This document shows, piece after piece, positions 41,922 to 50,721 of a stretch of DNA of 64,000 nucleotides. The number at the start of each line of letters is the position of its first letter. Position 1 is the stretch's first letter. This stretch comes from Hungatella effluvii (lineage in GTDB: Bacteria; Bacillota; Clostridia; Lachnospirales; Lachnospiraceae): contig NZ_QJKD01000019.1 in assembly GCF_003201875.1 (NCBI RefSeq), forward strand, positions 47,535 through 111,534, given 5' to 3'. The position numbers and the translations under genes are program-made. Under the pieces are notes generated by a model. It saw only the letters and a list, made by a program, of their open reading frames with translations. It had not been told where the DNA came from and made no database searches.

Positions 41922-42065
41922 TCAATCTACAGCTGTGAAGATCCACTGCTGATTATCATGCCCCGTATCGTTCCACTGGATAATTGGAGCCTGATCCGTG
42001 GTCAGACGGCCCTTAATATCCAAAACCAGACCACTGTTCTTATTAACTATTTTATAATAATCACC
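41922..42065 (-). pseudogene. Ricin-type lectin tail, out of frame with GH16
   Basis: One frame off the GH16 stop the minus strand reads 47 codons: GDYYKIVNKNSGLVLDIKG, then QAPIIQWNDTGHDNQQWIF and a stop. This is one clear ricin B-type (CBM13-like) repeat with its QxW motif. It has no start codon of its own. It is almost certainly the C-terminal carbohydrate-binding end of the GH16 protein cut off by a small frameshift near 42060-42090, either a true mutation or a sequencing error. Confidence 0.75.
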
Positions 42066-42936
42066 TGATTGTTTGATAGACCCGGACGTAATCTACCAGC
42101 ATCTCCGCGGGCAGCCTTGATTCATCCGGAGTTCCTATCCAGCTTCCGCCCATACCAAGACTGAGAATAAGGAATTCCGGCCCCTGCGGTACTGCGATTC
42201 CGGAATAAACAGCCGTCACAGCTCCGTCAACCATAAATTTCAGGGAAGATGGCGACCATTCTACTGCAAATACATGCCAGTCATAAGGATCTCCTTCCAT
42301 TACCGGCTTGGGAACAGCTGTCCAGCTTTTATGCCCGTCTCCATATCCCCCCCAATGCACCGTGGACTGATAGGCATTTCCATCTGTGTATATATGCTCC
42401 AGGATATCCACTTCGGCACCGTATCCCTCTTCCCCTTTTGAATTTTCAAGACCTATAAAAGAGAATCCATCCTCATACTTATGGGGCATGAGCCAAAATG
42501 CAGGATTGCTGCCAGGAAGATCAGGCATCTTAATTCTTGCCTCAAACAGCCCGTAGCTCAGTTCTGTTTTATTCCTTGACTGGAGAATTCCGGTGCGGTA
42601 CTTATGTTCTACACCATCGCCCAGATCAATGGGGTTATTCTCTGCCAGTATATGAAGACTGCCGTCCTTTACATAGACATTTTCAGGACAAACGACTGTT
42701 TCTGAAGTGCTCCCGTAAAAAAAGTAGTCCTCATTGTCAATTGCCGCCGGGAAACGGTTCCAAACCTGTGTATTAACAGCATCACCGTCAAACTCATCAT
42801 TAAATACCAAACGCCACTCATCAGCCTCCTCCGCACCGGAAGAGACGGCTGCAGCAGCCGGAAATACGGCAAGTGAACATACCATCATACATGCAAACAG
42901 ACTTCCCAGTAACCTTCTTATCACACGGTTTTTCAT
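42061..42936 (-). CDS. Secreted GH16 endo-beta-glucanase-type enzyme
   Basis: This protein of 292 aa starts at the ATG at 42936, after TTGGAGGG. It has a signal peptide (basic start, hydrophobic core, AFPAAAA cleavage region) and a family 16 jelly-roll domain with the catalytic motif EVDILEH (~residue 175). GH16 enzymes cut beta-1,3/1,4-glucans, galactans and similar polymers; which one cannot be told here. It lies downstream of a sugar ABC importer that could take up its products. The protein stops just before an out-of-frame lectin domain. Confidence 0.88.
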   Translation of the reverse strand: MKNRVIRRLLGSLFACMMVCSLAVFPAAAAVSSGAEEADEWRLVFNDEFDGDAVNTQVWNRFPAAIDNEDYFFYGSTSETVVCPENVYVKDGSLHILAENNPIDLGDGVEHKYRTGILQSRNKTELSYGLFEARIKMPDLPGSNPAFWLMPHKYEDGFSFIGLENSKGEEGYGAEVDILEHIYTDGNAYQSTVHWGGYGDGHKSWTAVPKPVMEGDPYDWHVFAVEWSPSSLKFMVDGAVTAVYSGIAVPQGPEFLILSLGMGGSWIGTPDESRLPAEMLVDYVRVYQTIR

Positions 42937-43004
42937 AGTCCCTCCAATCTCTGCAAAACAGCGGCCGAAAAAGCAGTACGCAGAACCGCTTCTTATACAA
43001 TACC

Positions 43005-44492
43005 TCACTTCGAGTAATCATAATCCTTCATCGGATCCCAGTCGTCAAACTGGAATTTACTTTTATCCACTCCAGCTTCATTCATGGCACTTTCCCACTC
43101 CTTCTCGACAGCATCCGAAAAGCGGTCCAGTTCCGCGTCCGTATCTTTGATAGAGCCTGCCATTACCCCCTGCATGATCTGGCCCAGATTCGGCGTAACC
43201 TCCTTCACCTTGGCATAGACCTCCGCAGTCTCCGGATTAAGCGCCAGAGGATCCGGACACAGTTTTCCGCTGGTTTTCGCCAGATTATAATATTCCAGCA
43301 TAGCAGTATCCGTCATAGCTTCTTCATTTACGCCCTTTATACACGATACAAAGCCTCCGTCCGATACCACCAGGCTCTGATAGTCTTTTCCAAACAACTC
43401 AGTCAGGTATAGAGCGGCCGCCTCCGGATGCTGGCATTTCGCAGAGATACCCATCCATGGCTGGGCACCGATATAAGGGTTGCCGCCTTTCGCCCCCTCA
43501 TCCGGAACGGGAAGCGCCATAACGCCAAAATTAAGATTAGGATTTTCTTCACGCCAGGTAGGAATGCACCAGGACCCCTGAATCAGAAAGCCTGCTTTTC
43601 CCTGTGCAAACATCGCCCGGGCGGAAGGAGCATCCAAATTGATGGAATCCGGGTGAATCGATCCTTCCTTCGTCAAATCCGCATACAAATTCAGCGCCTT
43701 TTTCATCCCCTCACTTGCAAAAGGATTTTTTCCATCCACTATACTTATTACGCCATAGTAGTTGCTCTTTGCTCCTGCCAGATTGGCAAAGGATCTGAGT
43801 TCAATCTCCGTCCTGACTGCCGCCGCGCCGCTTTCGATCAGGCCATAATACTGGCCGCCTCCTGTTTCTGTAATGGCTTTGCAGGCATCGGTAAACTCAG
43901 ACCAGGTTTTCGGAGGATTCTCCGGGTCCAGCCCTGCCTGCCCAAGAATATCTTTATTGTAAAACATAAGGGAATTCACAATGTTGGCAGCTTCCGGAAG
44001 TGCATAAATCTCTCCGTCAAACGTAGTAACCCCCTCATTCAGGGAACCGGTTTCAAAAGAATCGATAAATTCCTGTGTCAGATAAGGAGACATGGACTGA
44101 TACCAGCCTTCTGATATGGCAGTACTCAGCTTCACCCCGCTTGGAAGTGCAAACAGGTCAGGAGCATCTCCCGACTTAATGGCTGTCGTTAACGTCTGCG
44201 TCATCTGATCACCGGACATCATCGTATATTCAACCTTAATCTCAGGATGGCGTTTCATAAACTCTTCGTTAAATACTTTACGCCGTTCCTGTGTGCTGTC
44301 GCTGCTGTCCATGATGCGGAGTACGATACTCTCTCCTTCTTCTGCTTTCACTTCTGCTTCGGCAGACATTGTGCTTTCAGCGCCGGCCTCCGGTGCTTTT
44401 TGTGTCTCCGATGTGCTATTCGTCCCACACGCTGTTAATCCGGCCGCCATAACCAGTGCCAGACTGATACTCAATAATTCTTTCTTTTTCAT
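43005..44492 (-). CDS. Sugar ABC transporter substrate-binding lipoprotein
   Basis: This 495-aa family 1 binding protein has a signal peptide with lipobox LTAC, an acidic linker and a two-lobed fold (FMKRHPEIKVEYTMMSGDQM, YNKDILGQAGLDPENPP). It binds an oligosaccharide for the two permeases encoded upstream. The adjacent secreted GH16 and the DUF4838 gene suggest a beta-glucan-derived oligosaccharide. The ATG follows TAGGAGG. Confidence 0.92.
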   Translation of the reverse strand: MKKKELLSISLALVMAAGLTACGTNSTSETQKAPEAGAESTMSAEAEVKAEEGESIVLRIMDSSDSTQERRKVFNEEFMKRHPEIKVEYTMMSGDQMTQTLTTAIKSGDAPDLFALPSGVKLSTAISEGWYQSMSPYLTQEFIDSFETGSLNEGVTTFDGEIYALPEAANIVNSLMFYNKDILGQAGLDPENPPKTWSEFTDACKAITETGGGQYYGLIESGAAAVRTEIELRSFANLAGAKSNYYGVISIVDGKNPFASEGMKKALNLYADLTKEGSIHPDSINLDAPSARAMFAQGKAGFLIQGSWCIPTWREENPNLNFGVMALPVPDEGAKGGNPYIGAQPWMGISAKCQHPEAAALYLTELFGKDYQSLVVSDGGFVSCIKGVNEEAMTDTAMLEYYNLAKTSGKLCPDPLALNPETAEVYAKVKEVTPNLGQIMQGVMAGSIKDTDAELDRFSDAVEKEWESAMNEAGVDKSKFQFDDWDPMKDYDYSK

Positions 44493-44515
44493 AGTAACCT
44501 CCTATATTTTTATGC

Positions 44516-45355
44516 TCAGCTTTTTACGGCGCCGGCAATACCATCGACAAAATATTTCTGCAGACAAATAAACAGGATAATAACGGGCACAACTGCGATA
44601 CTGGCGCCCGCCGCAATGCCGGTCCAGTCCACGACATGCTCGCCTTTCAGTGCATACAGCCCCACCGCCAGGGTTCTCAGCTCAGGCTTACTCAGTGTCA
44701 GCACCAGCGGAAGCAGGAAACTGTTCCACGTCCATATAAACTGCATAATCACCACGGTGACAATTACCGGTTTACCCAGGGGAAACATAATTTTAAAATA
44801 CGTCTGCAGAAAGCCGCAACCATCTACAATAGCCGCCTCCTCCATTTCATTGGGAATCGAGGTGTAGAAGCTGGAAAACAACATCAGAAACAGAATATGG
44901 CTTCCTCCACATTCAGCAATAATCAGGCCGAGCAGGCTGTTTGTCATATGTAAACCATTTAACAATTCGTAAATTGGAATAATCGTAAAGGTCAGTGGAA
45001 CCGTAATGCTGGCCATGAATATGCCAAGGATCAGCTTTTTTCCCGGAAAACCGTAGCGCCCCAGGGCGTAACCTGCCGCCGACGTGCACAGCAGCACAAT
45101 AACAACCGAGCATACCGTAACGACAATTGTATTGGAAAAATACTGGCTGAAATTGGCGTTATTCCACGAACGGATAAAATTATCCAGAGTTGGATGCTGA
45201 GGAAAAATATTAAGGCCGCTGCCCCAAAACTCATCCTGAGTCTTAAACGACGCTGTAATCATCCAGATAAACGGGTAGACCCAGACAAATGCAAAAATAC
45301 TGAGGACTGTATACAGGCCGCCTCTGCCTGCTATATGTTTTATTTTTGTGTTCAT
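44516..45355 (-). CDS. Sugar ABC transporter permease (MalG type)
   Basis: This protein of about 280 aa starts at the ATG at 45355, nine bases after AAGGAGG's core; two earlier ATGs lie too close to or before it. It has six membrane helices and the EAA loop EMEEAAIVDGCG. It forms a pair with the upstream MalF-type permease, 19 bp away. No ATPase is encoded locally. Confidence 0.92.
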   Translation of the reverse strand: MNTKIKHIAGRGGLYTVLSIFAFVWVYPFIWMITASFKTQDEFWGSGLNIFPQHPTLDNFIRSWNNANFSQYFSNTIVVTVCSVVIVLLCTSAAGYALGRYGFPGKKLILGIFMASITVPLTFTIIPIYELLNGLHMTNSLLGLIIAECGGSHILFLMLFSSFYTSIPNEMEEAAIVDGCGFLQTYFKIMFPLGKPVIVTVVIMQFIWTWNSFLLPLVLTLSKPELRTLAVGLYALKGEHVVDWTGIAAGASIAVVPVIILFICLQKYFVDGIAGAVKS

Positions 45356-45374
45356 TTTTGTCATTCTCCTTCCT

Positions 45375-46280
45375 TCAGTCCACACGTTTCCGGCTGATCA
45401 GGTTCTTTAATGTATTCAGGATAAATCCGATCAGAATCACGCAGAGACCAAACAGCATGGCGGCCGCACTGGCGTATCCAAGACGCGGCATTCCCACGGA
45501 ACTTGCATATGCCGTCCGGTATACGAAGGTCCCCATCACATCCGTAGCGAAAAACGGGCCTCCGCCGGTCATTGTCTGCACAATATCAAATACCTTCAGA
45601 GAATTAATCGTCGCCAGCAGGATAATGACTCCCCCGATCGGCAGAATAATCGGAACCGTGATATACCGGAATTCCTCCCATTTTCCCGCACCGTCAATTT
45701 TCGCAGCCTCGACCACATCCTGAGGAACGCTTTGAAGAGCAGCGAGCCAGTAAATCATATAGATCCCCACATCCTTCCAGACACCGATAACTGCTACTGT
45801 CGGCAGGGCCAGACTGGCCTGCCCTAAAAAATTGACCGTCCTCTTTGCGCCGAATAACTGCATCAAACCGTTGATCGCCCCTGTAGGACTCCAGATAAAC
45901 AGCATGATAATACCTACTATGGAAGCAGTTGTGATAACCGGCAGAAAAAACAGAGTGCGGTAGACCTCTCTCATCTTAAGAGTCTTCTCATTTAAAAGAA
46001 CCGCAAGAAACAGTGATAACACAATTAACAGCGGTACAGAATACAGCATATATTTAAAGCTGTTTGCAAATGCATTCCAAAACCAGTGATCTGACAGCAG
46101 CTCCTTAAAATTAGACAATCCTACAAACGACTTATCCGAACTGATTCCAGACCAGTTCAAGGCGGAATAATAAATACTGGAAAGTATCGGCCAGCCCTGA
46201 AACCCTATATAAAACAGAGTGGTAGGCAGTATGAAAATCCAGCACCAGATGTATTGGCGTAATTTTCGTTTTTTGTGCAT
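45375..46280 (-). CDS. Sugar ABC transporter permease (MalF type)
   Basis: This 301-aa permease has six membrane helices and the EAA loop VVEAAKIDGAGKWEEF. It is the first gene of the ABC-GH16 operon, with AAGGAGGACAAA before the ATG. It diverges from the DUF4838 and ROK genes, so both sides may be controlled from the shared 289-bp region. Confidence 0.92.
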   Translation of the reverse strand: MHKKRKLRQYIWCWIFILPTTLFYIGFQGWPILSSIYYSALNWSGISSDKSFVGLSNFKELLSDHWFWNAFANSFKYMLYSVPLLIVLSLFLAVLLNEKTLKMREVYRTLFFLPVITTASIVGIIMLFIWSPTGAINGLMQLFGAKRTVNFLGQASLALPTVAVIGVWKDVGIYMIYWLAALQSVPQDVVEAAKIDGAGKWEEFRYITVPIILPIGGVIILLATINSLKVFDIVQTMTGGGPFFATDVMGTFVYRTAYASSVGMPRLGYASAAAMLFGLCVILIGFILNTLKNLISRKRVD

Positions 46281-46307
46281 TTTTTGTCCTCCTTATTTTC
46301 AATAACT

Positions 46308-46321
46308 AAAATAATTATTTT
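46308..46321. promoter_or_regulatory. Palindromic operator candidate (ROK type)
   Basis: A 14-bp perfect palindrome, AAAATAATTATTTT, lies 28 bp before the first ABC permease gene. A related TTTAATAATTAAA lies near 46477 before the DUF4838 gene. AT-rich palindromes of this kind are typical NagC/XylR-type ROK sites, and a ROK regulator is encoded in the divergent operon. The rest of the 46281-46569 gap is AT-rich, with CTATAAT at about 46505 as a possible -10. Confidence 0.55.
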
Positions 46322-46569
46322 CTGTGTTTTATAAGTTCAATATACTGCTTTCCGCTATAAAGGTCAACACTTTTTCTCTTTTTCAGCGTTTTAAACAAAC
46401 TTTTTCTATGCATTATGTCTAATCAGACGATTTACTTCCCGAGTTTCTCATCTTATAATATGCATATATTTATTTTAATAATTAAATTTATTCATCATTA
46501 TATTGCTATAATATTTTAAATTTTAAATATTTAATCAACTATTGCTGTCTCAGCATCTAAGGAGGACTT

Positions 46570-48468
46570 ATGATTCATTTGAATTTTATCCGTGTTACTG
46601 AAAACCAGGTCGTAGACTACGCCCAAAAGGAACTTACCGGCTATCTCTGCCGGTTATTAAGGGAAGAAATTACAGAGTGCAGCATTCCGGTTGAATTTGC
46701 TTATGGAATGCCCATTCCAGGTCTTGCAGTTCCGGAAGCGAATGATCTGGATGATCAATTTCAGATTCTTGCATCGCCTCAGTTGATTCAAATATCCGGC
46801 TCCAACCCCCGTTCCATATTATTAGGCGTTTACCGGCTGCTGTCTGAAACAGGCTGCCGTTTTCCCATGCCCGGCAAGGAATGTGAGTACATACCGGCCA
46901 TCCGTCTGGACCAGTTGAATATCCGCTTATGTGAAGCCGCTTCCTTCCGGCACAGGGGCGTCTGCATCGAAGGGGCCGACAGTATTGAGAACATTCTCGA
47001 CTTTATCGACTGGCTCCCCAAGCTGGGCTGCAACTCCTTTTTCGTACAGCACTTCGAACCTGAAGTATTCTTGAAGAACTGGTACTCCCACAAATATAAT
47101 CCACTGCTTTCGGAAGAGATCCCAGGCAGGGAAGAACTGGAACATATGTACCGGAAAATTGATAAGGCCATGGCAGTCCGGGGCCTCTTACACCACCGTG
47201 TCGGGCATGGCTGGACCTCAAAAGCCATGGGAGTTCCCTACGCGTGCGCGCCTGCAGTAACGGCCCCTGCAAAAGAGCAGAAGCCCATGCTCGCCCTGGT
47301 AAACGGAAGCAGAGAGTTCTGGGAGGGTATCCCCTCCAACACGAATCTCTGTTACTCCAATCCCAAAGCAAGAGACGCATTTATAAAAACAGTGGCAGAC
47401 TATGCCCTAAGCCATCCGGAAGTCGATTATATCCATGTCTGGCTGGCCGACGAGTACAACAACGTATGCGAATGCAGAAGCTGCCGGAGTACCTCTTTAT
47501 CAGACCAGTACATCAGCCTGTTAAATGAGATTGACCATACGCTGGAACAGTCGGGCGTCACCACGCACATCGTCCTGCTGCTGTACCAGGAGCTGCTTTG
47601 GCCCCCGATCCGCCAGGCGCTCGTGCATCCGGAACGTTTTACACTGATGTTTGCCCCCATCAGTCGTACATTTAACCGCTCCTATTCCTGCCGCGGGCCA
47701 ATTCCCCACCTTATGCCTTACCGGAGAAATCAGATTGCGCTTCCTCACACCCTGGAAGAAAATCTGGCTTTTCTGGAGGCGTGGAAGGAACACTATGATA
47801 TAGATTCGTTCGTTTACGATTATCCTCTGGGCCGAGCCCATTACGGCGATCTCGGATATCATACGATCGCCAGGGTTATCTCCTCTGATATCAAGGAGCT
47901 GCCCTCGCTTGGTCTCAACGGATACATGAGCTGCCAGGAACTGCGCGCCGCTTTTCCAAATGCATTTCCCAATTACGTAATGGGCCGCACTCTGTGGAAC
48001 AGCAGTCTTTCCTTTGAGAAACTTGAGGAGGAGTATTATTCTGTGATATACGGCAGCGGCTGGCGCACAATAAAAGAGTATCTTAAACGGCTCTCTTCTC
48101 TGTCCTCCTCCGATTATTTCAATGGCATTGGCCCGCGTATTAATTCGGAACAGGCCGCCCATTATAAGGAGGTCCAGAGATATGTGGAAGAATCATACCA
48201 ATATATCAGACAGTGCATTAACCCTCCAACCCCTTTTCAGAAAATATTTTTTACTTTGCTTGACTACCATGCAGAATATTGTATACTGATTACAAAAGCG
48301 TTAGCAGCTCTGGCCGCAGGCTGTGCGGCAGATGTTCCCGGGGCATGGGATTCCTTTATGAAATTTATTCGGTACCATGAAACGGAATTTCAGCCTTATC
48401 TTGACGTCTACCGCGTACTGGAGGTCGGAACAAAATATACCGGATTTGATTTAGATATTGATCGATAG
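46570..48468 (+). CDS. DUF4838 domain protein (putative glycosidase)
   Basis: This 632-aa protein has an N-terminal domain like the non-catalytic beta/alpha domain of GH20/GH67 enzymes (residues ~1-110, ending SILLGVYRLLSETGCRFPMP). A TIM-barrel-like DUF4838 domain follows, with the family mark HVWLADEYNNVCECRSC (~residues 290-308), whose Cys residues could bind metal. No signal peptide, so it probably acts on imported oligosaccharide. Activity is unproven for most of the family. Its ATG has AAGGAGG before it and it overlaps or abuts the ROK gene. Confidence 0.75.
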   Translation: MIHLNFIRVTENQVVDYAQKELTGYLCRLLREEITECSIPVEFAYGMPIPGLAVPEANDLDDQFQILASPQLIQISGSNPRSILLGVYRLLSETGCRFPMPGKECEYIPAIRLDQLNIRLCEAASFRHRGVCIEGADSIENILDFIDWLPKLGCNSFFVQHFEPEVFLKNWYSHKYNPLLSEEIPGREELEHMYRKIDKAMAVRGLLHHRVGHGWTSKAMGVPYACAPAVTAPAKEQKPMLALVNGSREFWEGIPSNTNLCYSNPKARDAFIKTVADYALSHPEVDYIHVWLADEYNNVCECRSCRSTSLSDQYISLLNEIDHTLEQSGVTTHIVLLLYQELLWPPIRQALVHPERFTLMFAPISRTFNRSYSCRGPIPHLMPYRRNQIALPHTLEENLAFLEAWKEHYDIDSFVYDYPLGRAHYGDLGYHTIARVISSDIKELPSLGLNGYMSCQELRAAFPNAFPNYVMGRTLWNSSLSFEKLEEEYYSVIYGSGWRTIKEYLKRLSSLSSSDYFNGIGPRINSEQAAHYKEVQRYVEESYQYIRQCINPPTPFQKIFFTLLDYHAEYCILITKALAALAAGCAADVPGAWDSFMKFIRYHETEFQPYLDVYRVLEVGTKYTGFDLDIDR

Positions 48469-48481
48469 AAAGGATTTCATT

Positions 48482-49690
48482 ATGTATATTGAAACAGGGG
48501 AAGGCTTTGACCGTTTCACCACTTCCAGCCGTATCTTGCGGTATATTTTCCGCAATCAGCCAGTTTCCCGTTCTGAGATTGCAAAACAACTGGGCCTGTC
48601 ACCTGCCATGGTGACGACCGTCATCTCATCACTGATAGAAGACAATATCATAAATGATTTAGAAAAAACTGCGGAAAATGACTGTAAAACCTCCGGCCGG
48701 AAGCGTTCCCTGCTGGGGATCCGGGCGGAAGCCCGGTACAGCGCCGGGGTTGAAGTAGGAATGGGCCATTTTCGTTTCTGCCTCACCGATCTGTCCGGAG
48801 CGATTCTGGAACAGATCAGCTACGTTCCAAACCATCAACAGATTTACAATGTCAATACTGCCATCGAACAGGGTGTTCAGAAGCTGATCAATGACAGTGG
48901 GGTTCCCAAAGAGCAGGTAATCGGTGTCGGCATAGCTCTGCCTGGCCATCTCGATCCTCAGGACGGCCATATGGTTACCCTTTCTTCCAACTGGACCAAT
49001 TTTAATGCTCATGCCCTGGCGGAATCCCTGTGCATGAAAGTCGCTGCTGAAAATAACGTCCGCTCCATGGCATATCAAAAATACCTGTTTAATTACAAAA
49101 CCTGTCCTGAAAATTTTGTATTCATACATGTCGGCGTAGGTATTTTTTGTGCCAGCTTTACTTCCGGACAGCTGGCCCAGGGAAGCTATATATCTGGAGA
49201 AATCGGACACACCATCTCCAATCCGGAAGGTCCGCGCTGTGAATGCGGTAAAAACGGCTGTCTGCAGACGTATGCCAGCGAAAGCTGGATTATGCAGAAG
49301 ATACGTATCCTTTACGATGCCGCTCCTCACTCCCTTCTGCATGGCCTGGCCTCCTGCGCGGACGATATTACACTGGATACAGTGCTTACCGCATACAGCC
49401 TGGGGGATGAGACGGTCACCCGCATTCTGCAGGAGGCAGTTCGTTATCTGGGCATTGCAATCGCAAATATTTCTATTATCATGAATCCACAAAAGCTATA
49501 TCTGCACAGCTGTATGTTTCAGCACAGGCTCCTGCGTGATGAATTACAGCGCTATACAGAAAGCCAGTTGACATTTCTTGATAAACACTGCACGGAAGAA
49601 ATCAATATACTTGATTACGATTCCTCAAGGGCTGCCACGGGTGCGGCCGCCCTGGCCATAGACCGCCTGTTTATCTGCCGTCAGCCATAA
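48482..49690 (+). CDS. ROK family transcriptional regulator
   Basis: This 402-aa protein begins at the ATG at 48482 after GAAAGGA. The N-terminal winged helix (QPVSRSEIAKQLGLSPAMVT) is followed by a ROK sugar-kinase-like domain with GVGIALPGHLD, the EIGHT motif and the zinc motif CECGKNGC (~residue 253). Regulators of this type (NagC/XylR) release DNA upon binding a sugar. Being downstream of DUF4838 and divergent from the ABC-GH16 operon, it probably controls both. Confidence 0.92.
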   Translation: MYIETGEGFDRFTTSSRILRYIFRNQPVSRSEIAKQLGLSPAMVTTVISSLIEDNIINDLEKTAENDCKTSGRKRSLLGIRAEARYSAGVEVGMGHFRFCLTDLSGAILEQISYVPNHQQIYNVNTAIEQGVQKLINDSGVPKEQVIGVGIALPGHLDPQDGHMVTLSSNWTNFNAHALAESLCMKVAAENNVRSMAYQKYLFNYKTCPENFVFIHVGVGIFCASFTSGQLAQGSYISGEIGHTISNPEGPRCECGKNGCLQTYASESWIMQKIRILYDAAPHSLLHGLASCADDITLDTVLTAYSLGDETVTRILQEAVRYLGIAIANISIIMNPQKLYLHSCMFQHRLLRDELQRYTESQLTFLDKHCTEEINILDYDSSRAATGAAALAIDRLFICRQP

Positions 49691-49774
49691 TTCACTGTGA
49701 TCTCATTTCATGGGGCACTGGCTTTTCCCTTGTTAATCCTGTATAATAAATACATCGATTATATGGAGGGGCTT

Positions 49775-50683
49775 ATGAACTTACCACAACTGTACTATTT
49801 CCGAAAACTGGCTGAAGTCCAGCATTACACGGAAGCAGCCAAGGCACTTTATATTACGCAGCCCAGCTTAAGCGATTCCATCGCATCTCTGGAAAAGGAA
49901 CTGGGGGTATCCCTCTTCCAGAAAAAGGGGCGTAATATTAAGCTCACCAAATACGGGGAAGAATTTTACCAGTATGTCAGCGAATCCCTGGGTATCCTGG
50001 AGCACGGCATCTCCCTGATCAAGGAGAAATCAGGTCATATCAGCGGTTCCATCGATGTCGGATGCATTCCCACCCTGTTAGGTGACTTTTTACCGGAAGC
50101 GCTGGATCGTTATCAGAAGAAGAATCCGCTGGCCACGCTGAATATCTATCACGGAATGTCCATCGAGGTGGCGCAGGGCGTTTCCTGCGGCAAGTATGAT
50201 ATCGGCTTCTGTTCCATGGTGGACGACATGCCCGACTTAGTCTTCGTCCCCATCACCTATCAGGAGCTGATCGCCATCGTCCAGGACAACCACCCGTTAG
50301 CAGACCGTGGAGCCATGTATCTGTCGGACTTAAAGGATTACAGGCTGACCACCTACCGGGACACGATTCCCATCGGCAAGGTCGTCCGCAAGCTTCTCAA
50401 AGAAAAAGGTGTGGAGGCCGTCTATTCCTACGATGACGAAATCTCCATTGCAGGCAGGATTTCCAAGTCCTCAAAAGTGGCCATCGTGGCCGATACCCCC
50501 TATTTGAGGCAGTTTAACAATCTTGCCAAGGTCCGGCTTTTGGACGTGCCCAAAGACACCCGTATGATTTACATGGTATACAGCAATAAAAACTTCATTA
50601 CCTCAGCCGTGGAAGCCTTTGCAAACTTTATGGTTGCCAGTTGCTTAAATATGCCGGAAAAGGAACCGTCCTCTGTTGTCTGA
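49775..50683 (+). CDS. LysR family transcriptional regulator
   Basis: This 302-aa protein starts at the ATG at 49775, after GGAGGGGC. It has an N-terminal winged helix (MNLPQLYYFRKLAEVQHYTE, then AAKALYITQPSLSDSIASLE) and a two-lobed effector domain. It is convergent with the transporter genes of the acyl-CoA cluster and may control that cluster, although it is not divergent from it as LysR regulators often are. Its stop codon lies in the loop of the terminator shared with the GntP-type gene. Confidence 0.9.
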   Translation: MNLPQLYYFRKLAEVQHYTEAAKALYITQPSLSDSIASLEKELGVSLFQKKGRNIKLTKYGEEFYQYVSESLGILEHGISLIKEKSGHISGSIDVGCIPTLLGDFLPEALDRYQKKNPLATLNIYHGMSIEVAQGVSCGKYDIGFCSMVDDMPDLVFVPITYQELIAIVQDNHPLADRGAMYLSDLKDYRLTTYRDTIPIGKVVRKLLKEKGVEAVYSYDDEISIAGRISKSSKVAIVADTPYLRQFNNLAKVRLLDVPKDTRMIYMVYSNKNFITSAVEAFANFMVASCLNMPEKEPSSVV

Positions 50684-50704
50684 AACAGAGGTACGGTTCC
50701 TTTT
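50658..50704. terminator. Bidirectional terminator between LysR and GntP genes
   Basis: Arms AAAAGGAACCGT-CCTCTGTT and AACAGAGG-T-ACGGTTCCTTTT make a 20-bp stem with one bulged base and a six-base loop. T-runs exist on both strands. The left arm overlaps the last LysR codons. Confidence 0.92.
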
Positions 50705-50721
50705 CTCATACTTACAAATTC

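Noticed and set aside
48659..49492. 277-codon minus-strand frame
   Set aside because: Antisense to the ROK regulator; no family features.
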